This document shows positions 15,808 through 25,294 of a stretch of 40,307 nt of DNA, one piece after another. Source of the stretch: an uncultured Treponema sp. (GTDB lineage: Bacteria; Spirochaetota; Spirochaetia; Treponematales; Treponemataceae). The notes beneath the pieces are model-generated. The model was given only the letters and a program-made list of their open reading frames with translations. It ran no database searches and was not told the DNA's origin. How positions within the stretch are numbered: the first letter of the stretch is position 1; the number at the start of each line of letters is the position of its first letter. Location of the stretch: the NCBI GenBank assembly GCA_934691925.1, contig CAKUTI010000013.1, positions 1 through 40,307 of the forward strand, given 5' to 3'. The position numbers and the translations under genes are program-made.

Positions 15808-18399
15808 CTACTCGAATTTCAGCTTTTCGCCGTCCGCGCTCACTTTTATCAAAGCTCCGTCTCCAAATTTTCCTGCAAGAATCTCTTTTGCAAGAGGATT
15901 TTCAACGAAGTTCTGAATCGCACGCTTTACAGGGCGCGCGCCGAACGCCGGGTCGTAGCCTTTTTCAGAAAGGAAGCTGATTGCACTTTCGTCAAAGCTG
16001 AGCTTGATTCTTCTGTCGTCAAGCCTGCTCTGAACACGCTTAAGCTGGTTCTTCACGATTCCGCCAATGCAGTTCTTGTCAAGACGGCTGAACATCACAA
16101 TCTCGTCGATTCTGTTCAGGAACTCAGGGCGGAAAGTACGCTTCAAAAGCTCGTCAACCTGCGGCTTTGCCGCTTTCATCTTTTCGGCTGTGTCGGCGTC
16201 AAGAATCAGGTCGCTTCCAAGATTTGAAGTCATAATTATGATTGTGTTCTTGAAATCGACAAGTCTTCCCTGCCCGTCTGTAAGCCGTCCGTCGTCGAGA
16301 ACCTGCAGAAGCACGTTGAAAACATCAGGATGGGCTTTTTCAACCTCATCAAAAAGAATGACCGAATACGGTCTCCGTCTGACTGCCTCTGTAAGCTGGC
16401 CGCCCTCGTCGTATCCAACATATCCCGGAGGCGCACCGATAAGGCGCGACACGCTGAATTTTTCCATATATTCAGACATATCGATTCTCGTGAGTGCCTT
16501 CTCATCGTTAAACAGGAAGTCCGCGAGAGTTTTTGCAAGCTCGGTTTTTCCAACGCCGGTAGGTCCGATAAAAAGGAAACTTCCAAGCGGCCGGTTCGGG
16601 TCGTTGAGCCCTGCCCGGTTTCGCCTGATTGCGTCGCTCACAACAGAAACCGCCTCGTCCTGCCCGATTACCCTCTCATGCAGAACGCTTTCAAGCTGAA
16701 CGTATTTTTGCTTCTCGCTTGTCATCATCTTTGCAACAGGGATTCCAGTCCAGCTTGAGACAACGCGCGCAATGTCTTCCTCGGTAACTTCCTGCCTTAG
16801 CAAAGACTCGCTCACGCCGCCCTCGCCGCTGTTGCGCTCCTCGTCGCGCTTCTGGCTTTCGGCAAGCTGCTTTTCAAGGTTTGGCACAATCGAATATTTG
16901 TACTCTGCCGCTTTAGCAAGATTTCCCTCACGTGTGAATTTCTCCTCGTCGAATCTCGCGCTTTCAAGCTGCTCCTTTAGCTTTCTTGTCTTGTCGATTT
17001 CAGCCTTTTCGTTCTGCCATTTAAGCCGCATCGCGTCACGCTCGGAAGTGATTTCAGAAAGCTCTTTTTCAAGCTTTTCAAGACGCTCTTTTGAAGCCAC
17101 GTCGTCTTCCTTGCTCAAAGACTGCTTTTCAATCTGAAGCTGAAGAATTTTTCTTTCAAGCTGGTCAAGCTCGGTCGGCTCGGACTCAATCTCAATCTTA
17201 AGCCTTGAAGCCGCCTCGTCCACAAGGTCAATCGCCTTGTCCGGCAAAAAACGGTTCGTGATGTAGCGGTTTGAAAGAGTCGCCGCCGCAACAAGAGCCT
17301 CGTCATTGATTTTTACGCCGTGATGAATCTCGTATTTCTCGCGGAGTCCGCGCAAAATCGCGATTGTGTCCTCAACATTCGGCTCCGCACAGTAAACCTG
17401 CTGGAAACGCCGTTCAAGCGCGGCATCTTTCTCGATGTACTTTCGGTACTCGTTAAGAGTTGTCGCACCAATCGCGCGAAGCTCGCCTCGGCTCAAAGCC
17501 GGCTTCAAAAGATTTGAAGCGTCCATGCTTCCGTCTCCGCCGCCCGCTCCAACAATCGTGTGAAGCTCATCGATAAAGAGGATTATCTGTCCCTCGCTTT
17601 TCTTGACCTCATCAACAACAGCCTTTAGCCTTTCCTCAAATTCGCCGCGGAATTTCGCGCCTGCAACAAGCGAGCCCATATCAAGGCTCAAAAGACGCTT
17701 GTTTTTTAGGCTTTCAGGAACATCTCCAGAAGCGATTCTTCGGGCAAGACCTTCGACAATCGCGGTTTTTCCAACGCCCGGCTCTCCAATCAGAACAGGA
17801 TTATTTTTTGTTCTGCGCGAAAGAACCTGCATAACGCGCCTGATTTCCTCGTCTCGCCCGATTACAGGGTCGATTTTGTCCTGCTTTGCACGCGCCGTCA
17901 AATCAGTGCAGTATTTTTCAAGCGCCTGCATTTTTGCTTCCGGGTCTTGGGAATCGACTTTCTGGTTTCCGCGCACAGCTTTCAAAGCCTCAAGCACAGT
18001 CTCTTTTGTGATTCCGTACTTCCGCAAAAGCTCGCCTACGCGCGAGTCAGACTCGCACATCGCAAGAAAAATATGCTCAACGCTCAAAAAGGAGTCTCCG
18101 AGCTGAGACATATATTTTTCCGCTTTAGCCAAGACTTTCTGCGCCTCAGACGAAAACTGCAAATTCGCGTTTCCCGTAACTTTCGGATAAGAATCCAGCA
18201 TGCCTTTCACGGCAAAAAGCAAGTCAGAGCAGTTTGCCCCGATTCTCTCAACCAAAGGCTTTATGATCCCGTCTTTTTGTTCAAGCAAGGCAATAAGAAG
18301 ATGCTCAAGACCGACTTCGCCGTGGTCATTTTGCTGGGCCAAAGTGCTGGCTTCCTGCAAAGCGTCCTGAGTTTTCAAAGTAAACTGGTCGTAATTCAT
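15808..18399 (-). CDS. clpB: ATP-dependent chaperone ClpB
   Basis: 863 residues from ATG 18399, chosen because GGAGG precedes it directly and because the upstream in-frame ATG at 18426 would sit at the predicted transcription start. Domain order is complete: Clp N-domain repeats (1-150), first AAA+ module with Walker A GEPGVGKT and Walker B FIDELHT, the coiled-coil middle domain (about 405-525), second AAA+ module with GPTGVGKT and [13 protein letters not shown], and the C-terminal D2-small domain ([11 protein letters not shown]). ClpB is a hexameric cytoplasmic disaggregase working with DnaK. Length and motifs are as expected for the family. It is expressed alone: its own promoter upstream, terminators on both sides. 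Confidence 0.97.
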   Translation of the reverse strand: MNYDQFTLKTQDALQEASTLAQQNDHGEVGLEHLLIALLEQKDGIIKPLVERIGANCSDLLFAVKGMLDSYPKVTGNANLQFSSEAQKVLAKAEKYMSQLGDSFLSVEHIFLAMCESDSRVGELLRKYGITKETVLEALKAVRGNQKVDSQDPEAKMQALEKYCTDLTARAKQDKIDPVIGRDEEIRRVMQVLSRRTKNNPVLIGEPGVGKTAIVEGLARRIASGDVPESLKNKRLLSLDMGSLVAGAKFRGEFEERLKAVVDEVKKSEGQIILFIDELHTIVGAGGGDGSMDASNLLKPALSRGELRAIGATTLNEYRKYIEKDAALERRFQQVYCAEPNVEDTIAILRGLREKYEIHHGVKINDEALVAAATLSNRYITNRFLPDKAIDLVDEAASRLKIEIESEPTELDQLERKILQLQIEKQSLSKEDDVASKERLEKLEKELSEITSERDAMRLKWQNEKAEIDKTRKLKEQLESARFDEEKFTREGNLAKAAEYKYSIVPNLEKQLAESQKRDEERNSGEGGVSESLLRQEVTEEDIARVVSSWTGIPVAKMMTSEKQKYVQLESVLHERVIGQDEAVSVVSDAIRRNRAGLNDPNRPLGSFLFIGPTGVGKTELAKTLADFLFNDEKALTRIDMSEYMEKFSVSRLIGAPPGYVGYDEGGQLTEAVRRRPYSVILFDEVEKAHPDVFNVLLQVLDDGRLTDGQGRLVDFKNTIIIMTSNLGSDLILDADTAEKMKAAKPQVDELLKRTFRPEFLNRIDEIVMFSRLDKNCIGGIVKNQLKRVQSRLDDRRIKLSFDESAISFLSEKGYDPAFGARPVKRAIQNFVENPLAKEILAGKFGDGALIKVSADGEKLKFE

Positions 18400-18418
18400 T
18401 TTCCCGCCTCCATTTTTC

Positions 18419-18460
18419 ATTTTCATAATGAAAATAACTACAACATAGGCAAATCGTCAA
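18419..18460 (-). promoter_or_regulatory. clpB promoter with an overlapping palindrome
   Basis: On the minus strand TTGACG (18460-18455), 17 bases, then TTATTT (18437-18432). An inverted repeat ATTTTCAT-A-ATGAAAAT (18419-18435) covers the -10 element and start site, where a repressor could act. It is not a CIRCE element (TTAGCACTC-N9). Confidence 0.5.
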
Positions 18461-18517
18461 ATATTTTTTCAAAATCAAGCAAGACAGAAATTGAGCGTGC
18501 CGAAATCACAAAAAAAA

Positions 18518-18552
18518 TCGGCGCTGCAGACATTCAACGCCTGCAACGCCGA
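18518..18552 (-). terminator. Terminator of the tocopherol-cyclase-like gene
   Basis: Minus strand: TCGGCGTTGCAG, loop, CTGCAGCGCCGA, then eight T. The GC-rich stem with one 2-base mismatch and the T-run lie 23 bases after the gene's stop. Confidence 0.88.
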
Positions 18553-18574
18553 CATAAAATCAAAAAAACAGAAT

Positions 18575-19744
18575 TTATTTTCCGACAACTTCGGTCTGGC
18601 CAAATTCGCAGACCGCGCCGTAAATATTCGCGTGCTCCAGAAGCTCCAGATTCTTGCCGGTTTTCTTGTACACGCGGATTTCGCCAGTTCCGCTTCCGCT
18701 TCCCAAAATTTTAAGCAAAGTCCGCTCGCCTTGCGGAATCTCGTAGTCGCGCACGGAAAGTCCGTTTCCCTTGCAGAAAACGTCGATGTCAACAACAAAT
18801 CTTCCTTTATGAACGCTCACCGTCCAGTGAACTTTCTCGTCGCCCTCAGTTCCAGGAACTTGCGTGCAGTCGTGAATCACAGAGCATTTTCCAAAATGCT
18901 TTTTCTCCTTGATTTCAAAGCAGTTCTGCTCCAGATTCAAAACGCCGCAGAGCTTTCCGTTGAATTTTCCGCCGATTGCAAAGCAAGAATTCAAAAGCGG
19001 CTTTCCAGAAATTATGCTCACCATTCTTGCCGATGAAATATGAAAATAATCCACAGGAAGAGCCGTTCCCCAAGACTTGTCGGAATATCCGTCGGCAATT
19101 TTCGGCGTAATCACATATTCTTGTCCGTTCAAATGGATTATTCCAGAGTAAACCGTCTTAACGCCGAACGGAGCCCAAAATTCGTCTTTCTCATGGTAAG
19201 CAGGCGCGCTAGAAATCTGCCTGTCAAATTTAAGCTCCCATTCCATCGAGCCGCAGTCGCACAAAAGCTCGGGCTTCACCCTTAAATCCTGCTGGCTGAC
19301 TTCAATTCGCCCTGTAATCGCGTTCGAGCCAAAAAGACACTCGCCCGCCTTAAAGCTTCCGATATTTCTTATAAAAGTGAACTGAGACGATGGAATAAAT
19401 TTGTTTAGCTGGATTCCGTCTGCTCCGTAAACTCCGGCTTTCACAAGAACATAAGATGGACGGACGGCTATTTCTTCGTTGGCGGTTTTTGCCGCAGTAG
19501 TTCCGGCAAGCGCGTACTGCAAATCCGCTTCCGAGTGCGCAAGCCGCGATTTCTGGCCGATTACCGCAACTTTCGGAGATATTCCCGGATTCACAATGTA
19601 AAGTTCAACATAAAAATTTTTCTCTTGGCTTGTTTCCCTGTTAAAAGCAGAAAAAGAATACCGCCAGCGTTCAAATCCTTCCTGACGCAACTTGCCGCGA
19701 AGAACGTACTGATCAAAATGCTGATTTATCTTTGAGCCTGCCAT
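18575..19744 (-). CDS. Tocopherol-cyclase-like / lipocalin-fold protein
   Basis: 389 residues with no signal peptide or membrane span. ATG at 19744 follows AGGTGG. The sequence is beta-rich with many Trp and Tyr: FERWRYSFSAFN near residue 25, repeated short strands, PYHEKDEFWAPFG-like region near 195, and GYSDKSWGTALP near 235. The opening 'GW/RWRYSF' and the later 'GYxDKxWG' strings recall the tocopherol cyclase-like and AttH/CrtC lipocalin-like families, which use a double calycin barrel for hydrophobic ligands. Bacteria without tocopherol carry such proteins with no known substrate, so only the fold is proposed. It follows the 74-residue gene by 100 bases and ends at a strong terminator. 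Confidence 0.6.
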   Translation of the reverse strand: MAGSKINQHFDQYVLRGKLRQEGFERWRYSFSAFNRETSQEKNFYVELYIVNPGISPKVAVIGQKSRLAHSEADLQYALAGTTAAKTANEEIAVRPSYVLVKAGVYGADGIQLNKFIPSSQFTFIRNIGSFKAGECLFGSNAITGRIEVSQQDLRVKPELLCDCGSMEWELKFDRQISSAPAYHEKDEFWAPFGVKTVYSGIIHLNGQEYVITPKIADGYSDKSWGTALPVDYFHISSARMVSIISGKPLLNSCFAIGGKFNGKLCGVLNLEQNCFEIKEKKHFGKCSVIHDCTQVPGTEGDEKVHWTVSVHKGRFVVDIDVFCKGNGLSVRDYEIPQGERTLLKILGSGSGTGEIRVYKKTGKNLELLEHANIYGAVCEFGQTEVVGK

Positions 19745-19844
19745 CTTTGCCCACCTAAAAAGATAGAATTATCTTATTTTATTTTCGGACAACTGCAGCG
19801 GCAACTTTAGAATCTGCTTTCAAAGATTTGTGAGAACGCTAATT

Positions 19845-20069
19845 TTATTTGAAAAATTTATTCAGCGTCTTGCTGATGTCTTCCTGCTCAAGAGGATAAT
19901 TCTCATCGAGATATTCAAGACATTCCGTGCAGACGCGCTGAACGTGCTCGTACCAGATTCTATAAAGCTCCGGCTCCAAATTCGGGCCAGGATAAGGCGC
20001 GCCCTGAACATCAGAGACAACCTGTCGCATAATTTTAAGGCATTTTTCAAGTTTCGGGTCTTTTTTCAT
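19845..20069 (-). CDS. Small uncharacterised helical protein
   Basis: 74 residues; ATG preceded by GGAG about eight bases upstream. It is predicted cytoplasmic and helical, with a Pro/Gly-rich turn (GAPYPGPNLEPELY) between two helices and a pair of cysteines (CTECLEYL). I do not recognise a family. It sits 53 bases after the M16C peptidase gene on the same strand and may be the last gene of a fliG-peptidase transcript. Confidence 0.65.
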   Translation of the reverse strand: MKKDPKLEKCLKIMRQVVSDVQGAPYPGPNLEPELYRIWYEHVQRVCTECLEYLDENYPLEQEDISKTLNKFFK

Positions 20070-20122
20070 AATTTTTCTCCGCAGTTTGTTTTTAAATAAT
20101 TTTAAGAAAATCTTTATTATAG

Positions 20123-23100
20123 TTATATAGTTAATTTGAAGATTTTTCCATTTGTTTTTCTGCTTTTTCCGCCGTTTTCAACAGAATTCTTTGAGCAGAT
20201 TGCGGCCATTCTGATTTTTGACTTTAATTCAGGATTTTTCATCTGATTGAAGAGACTTTCAAACGCATTGTGGACATCGTTTTTGTTCGCTTCAAGGAGC
20301 CATTTGATTTTCTGCTCGCGATCCTCATCAAGAATTCCGTACAAAGCCCTTGTGAGCGAAAGCGAGCCGCGTCCTTTCGGCGTCTGAGGCTGAATAAAAT
20401 GCGAATAGCAGCCCATTATCGTTTTTTCAATCTCTTCCGAACTGAATTTCATTTTTGCGCATTCTTCAACGCATTTTTTGAAGACCTCGCAGGATTCAAG
20501 CGGATTCGGGTCTCTGTAGCTTGCGAAAACCATAAGCTCGCCGAAATTTTCAGGATTGCAAAAGCAGCCGTAAGCTCCGCCGATTGTCCTGATTTTTTCC
20601 CAGAGAAGATTGTTTGAAAGCCAGTGCGAGCAAATTTCATCCAAAGCACAGTCTTTTGTGCCGTAAGCGGCGGCCGGAATTGTCTGGGCGGCAAATCCAA
20701 CCTGAGACTCAACCGTAAAAATCTCTTTTTTATCAGAATCTGAAGAATCAAATTCGGAATCTATGACTTTTGAAAAATCCTCAAGCGTGTTTTCTTTCTT
20801 ATTTTTTATCTTTGAAAGCCCTGTCTTCTTTATGAATTCCGGCAAAATTTCTTCAATTTTCTTCAAGCCAGACTTTTCCGCCGTAACGTGAACAAACGCG
20901 CCAGATTTTGTGATTTTCTCATGGAGACTTTTGAATTTTTCTGAAATTTCGCTGTCGGATTTTTTCACGATTTTTCTTAAAATTCCAAGCTGCGTTATCC
21001 CGTTCCAAATCTCGTCAACCGCAGACTTCACCGAATTAAGCGAGCAGACTCTGCTTGAAACATAAACGTGCCCGTCAGGAACGACCGAAGACTCAAAATC
21101 ATTTTTCGACTCGTTCACAATGTCGCGGATTCTCTTGAAATCTCCGAAATTCACGCCGGTTATGCAGTCAGAAACAAGATTCAATGCGTTTCCCGACTCC
21201 TCTTCAATCATAAAAGTCCTGAAAACAATCCAGTCGCGCTTTGTCCAATTGTATTTAATGCAAAATTCTTTTGACGCTTTTGTTGAAGGGCTGTCCATTG
21301 TAAGAAGATTCGCGCCGATTCCGCCTGTGTGAAGAGCTGTTTCCTCGGCAGTTTCCGCCCAGCCAAGATTTTTCCAGCCGCACTCCGTAACGCTGTCGCT
21401 GTAAATCGGCAAAAAAGCGTAATCTTCAGCAGAAAGGCAGTCAACCGGAAATCCCAAGTCAAAATAGACGATTCCGTTTGTGTTTTCCTCGCTCACAAGA
21501 TATGGAATTTTTCCAGAATCACATGAATCAATCTCTTTTATCTCCAAATTTCCACGGTTCATAAGCGGGCGGCCGTTTTTTATGAAATCCGCCGGATGCA
21601 AATGAGGAAGGCAAGAAACGTCTTCATCTGTCGCCTGAAATTTGTGAAGTTTTTCGTTTTCCTTTTTGATTTCTTCTTTCGTTGTCGATTTTAAGGCTTC
21701 CGCAATTATTTTTTTCTCCGCTTCCTCGCGTCTTTTCGAATATTTTTTTGACGGCGTGATTACGCTAAGCGCGCGGGATTTGTTCCCGAGGAATTTCTGC
21801 TTTATGAGATTCAAAAGATACGAGTCTGAGTTCTCGATTTTTTCCTTGATTTCATCGAGAACTTTTCTTGAACGAATCTGATTTGAAATGTCGTAGCCAT
21901 AAGCCCAGCCGCTCACAATCCGAATTGCAAGGGCAAGCGAAAAAGGTCCGCCTGCACGCTTTATTTCGCGCTGGGAAATTTCCATTCCCATCAAAGTCGT
22001 CGCGATGTCTTTCTTTGAAACTCCGTCTTTCACGATTTTTTCAAGAGTTTTCAAGATTACAGCTTCGATTTTTTTTGCATCTGACTTTTTTACGCCACGA
22101 AGCCCGATTGTAAAAATTTTATTGTAAAATGACGATGAAAATCCGCTTTGAGGAGCCGTGTCCTCGCCAAGTCCGCTTTCAAGCAACGATTTTTGAAAAG
22201 GCGAGCCGTCATGATTCGCCAGAATTCCGGCAAGCACAAGATTTTCAGTGTTTTTCACGCAGTTTTCTGCCTGCCCCAAATCCCAGCTCACAAGAACTGT
22301 GCTTTCCTTTTCGTTGTCTCCGGCAGGACCTTCATATTCATCGTATGCAGGATTTTTCAGGCTGTCGCTTTTCACATAATTCAAGAATTCCTCAAGATTT
22401 TTCTCTCTGTTTTTTTCAGAATAAGAAAAATCAGGATTCCGCTCCTCGATTCTGTCCAGAAATTTTTCCTGAATAAAATCAAGCTGATCAGCAGTCGAAA
22501 TGTTTCCGTAAAGAAAAACAAGGCAGTTGTCAGCCCTGTACCATTTTTTGTGGAACGCTTTGAATTCATCGTAAGTAATCGAAGGAATTTCAATCGGGTC
22601 GCCGCCTGAATCTTTTTGATAAACAGAATTTTTCAAGAGGCTGAACGTAACTGCATCATTCGCGACAGAATCAAATGAGGAATAATTTCCCTTCATCTCG
22701 TTGTAAACAACGCCCTGAACGCTCACATTTCCGTTTTCGTCAACTTCAAGACGATGCGCTTCCTGCATGAAAATCTCACGCTGGAGCTTCGGAAAAAAAA
22801 CAGCGTCTCCGTAAACATTCATCAGATTGAAATAATCTTCTTTTGCAATCGAGCTTGCCGGATAAACAGTCTTGTCTGGATAAGTCATCGCATTCAAGTA
22901 AGTTTTTACGCTCTGGTTTGAAAGATTCACAAAAGGGTCTTTCAGCGGAAATTTTTCAGAGCCGCACAAAACCGAATGTTCGATGATATGCGCCGCGCCG
23001 TTTGATTTCGGGTTCGGAGTTCTAAAAGAAAATGCAAAGAGATTTTCCTCGTCGTCATTAAAAAGATGAACAACTTCAAGCCCGGTTTTCTCATGCCGAA

Positions 23101-23194
23101 GATGAACCGCTTTAGAATGATAATCCGCCACATCAAAAACGTTCAAAATCTTGAATTTTTTGTATTTTGCTCCAATTGTAAAAATGTCAGACAT
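20123..23194 (-). CDS. M16C-family zinc metallopeptidase (PreP/Cym1-like)
   Basis: 1023 residues, the normal size for M16C enzymes, which degrade unstructured peptides inside a closed chamber made of four homologous domains. The inverted zinc motif HIIEH (His69, Glu72, His73) is followed by LCGSEKFPLKDPFVNLSNQS and YLNAMTYPDKTVYP, both typical of presequence proteases, and by YNEMKGNYS near 147-155 with the probable third ligand. The second half (from about 600) lacks the zinc motif, as expected. No signal peptide, so it is cytoplasmic or periplasmic by another route. Its ATG overlaps the stop of the fliG-like gene by 8 bases (ATGTCTGA), implying translational coupling. Confidence 0.92.
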   Translation of the reverse strand: MSDIFTIGAKYKKFKILNVFDVADYHSKAVHLRHEKTGLEVVHLFNDDEENLFAFSFRTPNPKSNGAAHIIEHSVLCGSEKFPLKDPFVNLSNQSVKTYLNAMTYPDKTVYPASSIAKEDYFNLMNVYGDAVFFPKLQREIFMQEAHRLEVDENGNVSVQGVVYNEMKGNYSSFDSVANDAVTFSLLKNSVYQKDSGGDPIEIPSITYDEFKAFHKKWYRADNCLVFLYGNISTADQLDFIQEKFLDRIEERNPDFSYSEKNREKNLEEFLNYVKSDSLKNPAYDEYEGPAGDNEKESTVLVSWDLGQAENCVKNTENLVLAGILANHDGSPFQKSLLESGLGEDTAPQSGFSSSFYNKIFTIGLRGVKKSDAKKIEAVILKTLEKIVKDGVSKKDIATTLMGMEISQREIKRAGGPFSLALAIRIVSGWAYGYDISNQIRSRKVLDEIKEKIENSDSYLLNLIKQKFLGNKSRALSVITPSKKYSKRREEAEKKIIAEALKSTTKEEIKKENEKLHKFQATDEDVSCLPHLHPADFIKNGRPLMNRGNLEIKEIDSCDSGKIPYLVSEENTNGIVYFDLGFPVDCLSAEDYAFLPIYSDSVTECGWKNLGWAETAEETALHTGGIGANLLTMDSPSTKASKEFCIKYNWTKRDWIVFRTFMIEEESGNALNLVSDCITGVNFGDFKRIRDIVNESKNDFESSVVPDGHVYVSSRVCSLNSVKSAVDEIWNGITQLGILRKIVKKSDSEISEKFKSLHEKITKSGAFVHVTAEKSGLKKIEEILPEFIKKTGLSKIKNKKENTLEDFSKVIDSEFDSSDSDKKEIFTVESQVGFAAQTIPAAAYGTKDCALDEICSHWLSNNLLWEKIRTIGGAYGCFCNPENFGELMVFASYRDPNPLESCEVFKKCVEECAKMKFSSEEIEKTIMGCYSHFIQPQTPKGRGSLSLTRALYGILDEDREQKIKWLLEANKNDVHNAFESLFNQMKNPELKSKIRMAAICSKNSVENGGKSRKTNGKIFKLTI

Positions 23195-24434
23195 AAATTT
23201 CGTCGTCGCGTCCTTTTATATAAAGTTTTCCGTCTTCGTAAGCCCGCCGCATCGCGCTAAAGAATTTTGAAGTCGCTTTTTCGCAGTCAGACTTTCGCAT
23301 CGGCTTCAAGAAATCTTCAGTTTCAAGAATAAGCTTTCTTTTATTTTCAGAGACATTTTTAAGAATTTTGTTTCTAAAATCATCATCTTTTCCTGCGATA
23401 AGATAAGCCAAATCTTCCTCATCAGCCTCAACAAGATATTTTTGAAGATATTTGTCATCAGCATTAAGAATATCTTCTATTGTAAAGAGCCGTTCGCGCA
23501 AATCCGCGCCAAGATTCGGGTCAGACTCAGAAAGCTGGTTCAAGATTCCTTCCTCAGCTTCAGGACTCATTCTCTTCAAGATTTGGGCAAGCGTTGATTT
23601 TCCGTCAATCTTGTCAGATTTTGATGTCGCAAGCGCGTTCATTTTTTCCTGCATCGCCTTGTCAACACGTTTCACAATGTCAGGATTCACTTCTTTCAGC
23701 TTTGCAAGGCGGAGAATCACATCTTTTTTTGACGCGTCGTCCATCGCGGAAATCACAGCGGCGGCAGTTTTCGGCTTCAAATACGAAAGAACCAACGCCC
23801 GCACAGGATTCGACTCATCTTTAAGCAAAACAGAAACTCTCTCGGCATCAGTTTCAGAAAGATACTCAAAAGGCTTGCCGCCTGCGTAAGGCTCGACTTT
23901 TTCAAGAAGTTCATCCGCTTTTTTCTCGCCAAAAGCCTTGTCAAGAATGATTTTAGCAGTTTCAATTCCGCCACTGCTTCTCGCCTTGTCAAAAAGCCCC
24001 TTAAATTCTTCAAGAATCGACTCCGCTTCATCGCTTGAAATTGTTCTGATTGTGGCAATTTCAGGAATAATTTTCTCAGTTTGAGATTCAGACAAATGTG
24101 GCAGGATTTTTGCGGCTTCGTCCACACCAATCAAAAGCAGAAATTTCGCGACTCTTCTGTAGACACTTTCACGGCCATCAAGCTCCCGCTTATTTTCAGG
24201 AACTTTTAAAAGGCCGCCAGAAACAAGAGCCTTTGCAGCGGCTTTCGCCTCAAGATTTCCCTCATAATGAGTTTCGGGAACTTCAAACTGTTTTTTTTGA
24301 TTTTGCTGATTATTTTTAGCTGAATCGCTTTTAGAAAAAAAGTTTTGTCTTGAATTCTTAGAATCCGACTTTTTCGAATCCAAATCTTTTTTATTTTTAG
24401 TGTAAGCGTTTATTCCAAAGTCGCTAAGTTTCAT
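23187..24434 (-). CDS. FliG-like flagellar motor protein (FliG1 type)
   Basis: 415 residues, longer than the usual ~340 because of an N-terminal ~100-residue polar extension (KKDLDSKKSDSKNSRQNFF). The FliG body follows: N-domain around VYRRVAKFLLLIGVDEAAKILPHL (about 130-155), middle domain around 215-250, C-domain LRERLFTIEDIL through FFSAMRRAYEDGKL. In the middle domain the EHPQ motif that contacts FliM reads ESNP (DESNPVRALVLSYL), and the torque helix (YLQKYLVEADEEDLAYLIAGKDDDF) keeps the acidic residues but not the usual Arg in the QxxLRE position. Spirochaetes carry two FliG proteins; the divergent one, FliG1, affects polar motor function in Borrelia. This fits FliG1 rather than the rotor-core copy. 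Confidence 0.82.
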   Translation of the reverse strand: MKLSDFGINAYTKNKKDLDSKKSDSKNSRQNFFSKSDSAKNNQQNQKKQFEVPETHYEGNLEAKAAAKALVSGGLLKVPENKRELDGRESVYRRVAKFLLLIGVDEAAKILPHLSESQTEKIIPEIATIRTISSDEAESILEEFKGLFDKARSSGGIETAKIILDKAFGEKKADELLEKVEPYAGGKPFEYLSETDAERVSVLLKDESNPVRALVLSYLKPKTAAAVISAMDDASKKDVILRLAKLKEVNPDIVKRVDKAMQEKMNALATSKSDKIDGKSTLAQILKRMSPEAEEGILNQLSESDPNLGADLRERLFTIEDILNADDKYLQKYLVEADEEDLAYLIAGKDDDFRNKILKNVSENKRKLILETEDFLKPMRKSDCEKATSKFFSAMRRAYEDGKLYIKGRDDEIYV

Positions 24435-24440
24435 AGACCT

Positions 24441-24469
24441 ATTTTAACTTGAAGCAACATGAATGTCGA
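24441..24469 (-). promoter_or_regulatory. Candidate promoter of the fliG-like gene
   Basis: Minus strand TCGACA (24469-24464), 17-base spacer, TAAAAT (24446-24441). Transcription would begin at or next to the A of the ATG at 24434, implying a leaderless message unless a different promoter is used. Confidence 0.4.
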
Positions 24470-24521
24470 GATTTTAGAGGAATTGACTTTTCAGTGCAAA
24501 ACAACGTTTTTAAAATAAAAA

Positions 24522-24546
24522 AGCCTGCCGTAATTTTCGGCAGGCT
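24522..24546 (-). terminator. Terminator of the flaA operon
   Basis: A perfect 9-bp stem (AGCCTGCCG / CGGCAGGCT) with a seven-base loop, followed on the minus strand by TTTTTTATTTTA, 20 bases after the second flaA stop. Confidence 0.92.
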
Positions 24547-24565
24547 AAAAAAGCTAAATCAACGA

Positions 24566-25294
24566 TTACCAGTCATCGTTCATATCGTCTTCATCGCGGT
24601 TTTCAATATCATAAAGATCTGTAACAGCACGAAGATCATCAAGATAGAGGTAATAAGTTCCGCGAGCAAGAACTGGATCACAGTCAACTCTAAATCCGAC
24701 GATTCTAAGACCAGGTTTTACTCCATTATATGGAGAAGACTGAATGATTCCATGCTCTCCATCCGGAGTCGGAGGAACAGCAACAGTCATCTTTTTCCAG
24801 CCAGAGAAACCGAGCGAGCCAACATAAAGCTCAAAGTTGTTTCCGTTATAGTCCTGAACCAAAACATACAAGCTGTGATCCATGTTGCGTCCAGCAGCCC
24901 AAACAGAAATTGTCTTTGTAACACCCTCAATTGGAATCGGGCGTGCAGAACGGATATAGAAAGAGTTTACTCCGCGGCGGAAGAACTCAACTTTTACACC
25001 AAGAACGTTTGTATCAGGAATATCTTCCTCGCCAGCAAGAGGCTCTTTTGCCATTGGTGAACCATCAAAAAGGCGTGAAGAAATAACACCGTAATCAGGT
25101 GAAATTGAAGCATTCCAGCTTCCTTCCAATTCAAATCTGTCAACAGAAACTTCTTTCAAAGACTGCTTTGCAGAATCATTTCCAATTACAGTAGGATCAG
25201 GTGTAGCCAAACTTTCAGCCGCAGGCTCTTTTTCCTGAGCAAACACAACAGCTGACATTGCCAAAGCAAGTGCAACAGTAACTATTTTTTTCAT
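24566..25294 (-). CDS. flaA: Flagellar filament outer-layer (sheath) protein FlaA, second copy
   Basis: 242 residues. Signal peptide MKKIVTVALALAMSAVVFAQ with a probable cut after VFA, so the product is exported to the periplasm where it sheaths the spirochaete flagellar core. Family motifs: a FELEGSW strand near 54, FFRRGVNSFYI near 103, GSLGFSGWKKMTVAVPP near 158 and GFRVDCDP near 198, followed by YYLYLDDLRAVTD. It ends in a very acidic tail (ENRDEDDMNDDW). The ATG overlaps the previous flaA stop (ATGA), so the two are translated together. It is probably equivalent to one of the tandem TP0663/TP0664-type genes; which one cannot be told by eye. Confidence 0.9.
   Translation of the reverse strand: MKKIVTVALALAMSAVVFAQEKEPAAESLATPDPTVIGNDSAKQSLKEVSVDRFELEGSWNASISPDYGVISSRLFDGSPMAKEPLAGEEDIPDTNVLGVKVEFFRRGVNSFYIRSARPIPIEGVTKTISVWAAGRNMDHSLYVLVQDYNGNNFELYVGSLGFSGWKKMTVAVPPTPDGEHGIIQSSPYNGVKPGLRIVGFRVDCDPVLARGTYYLYLDDLRAVTDLYDIENRDEDDMNDDW

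Noticed and set aside
17947..18714. Plus-strand 255-codon frame over the clpB start
   Set aside because: Antisense to clpB and the adjacent gene, crossing both promoter and terminator; not credible.
24449..25060. Plus-strand 203-codon frame
   Set aside because: Antisense to flaA and passes through the flaA terminator.
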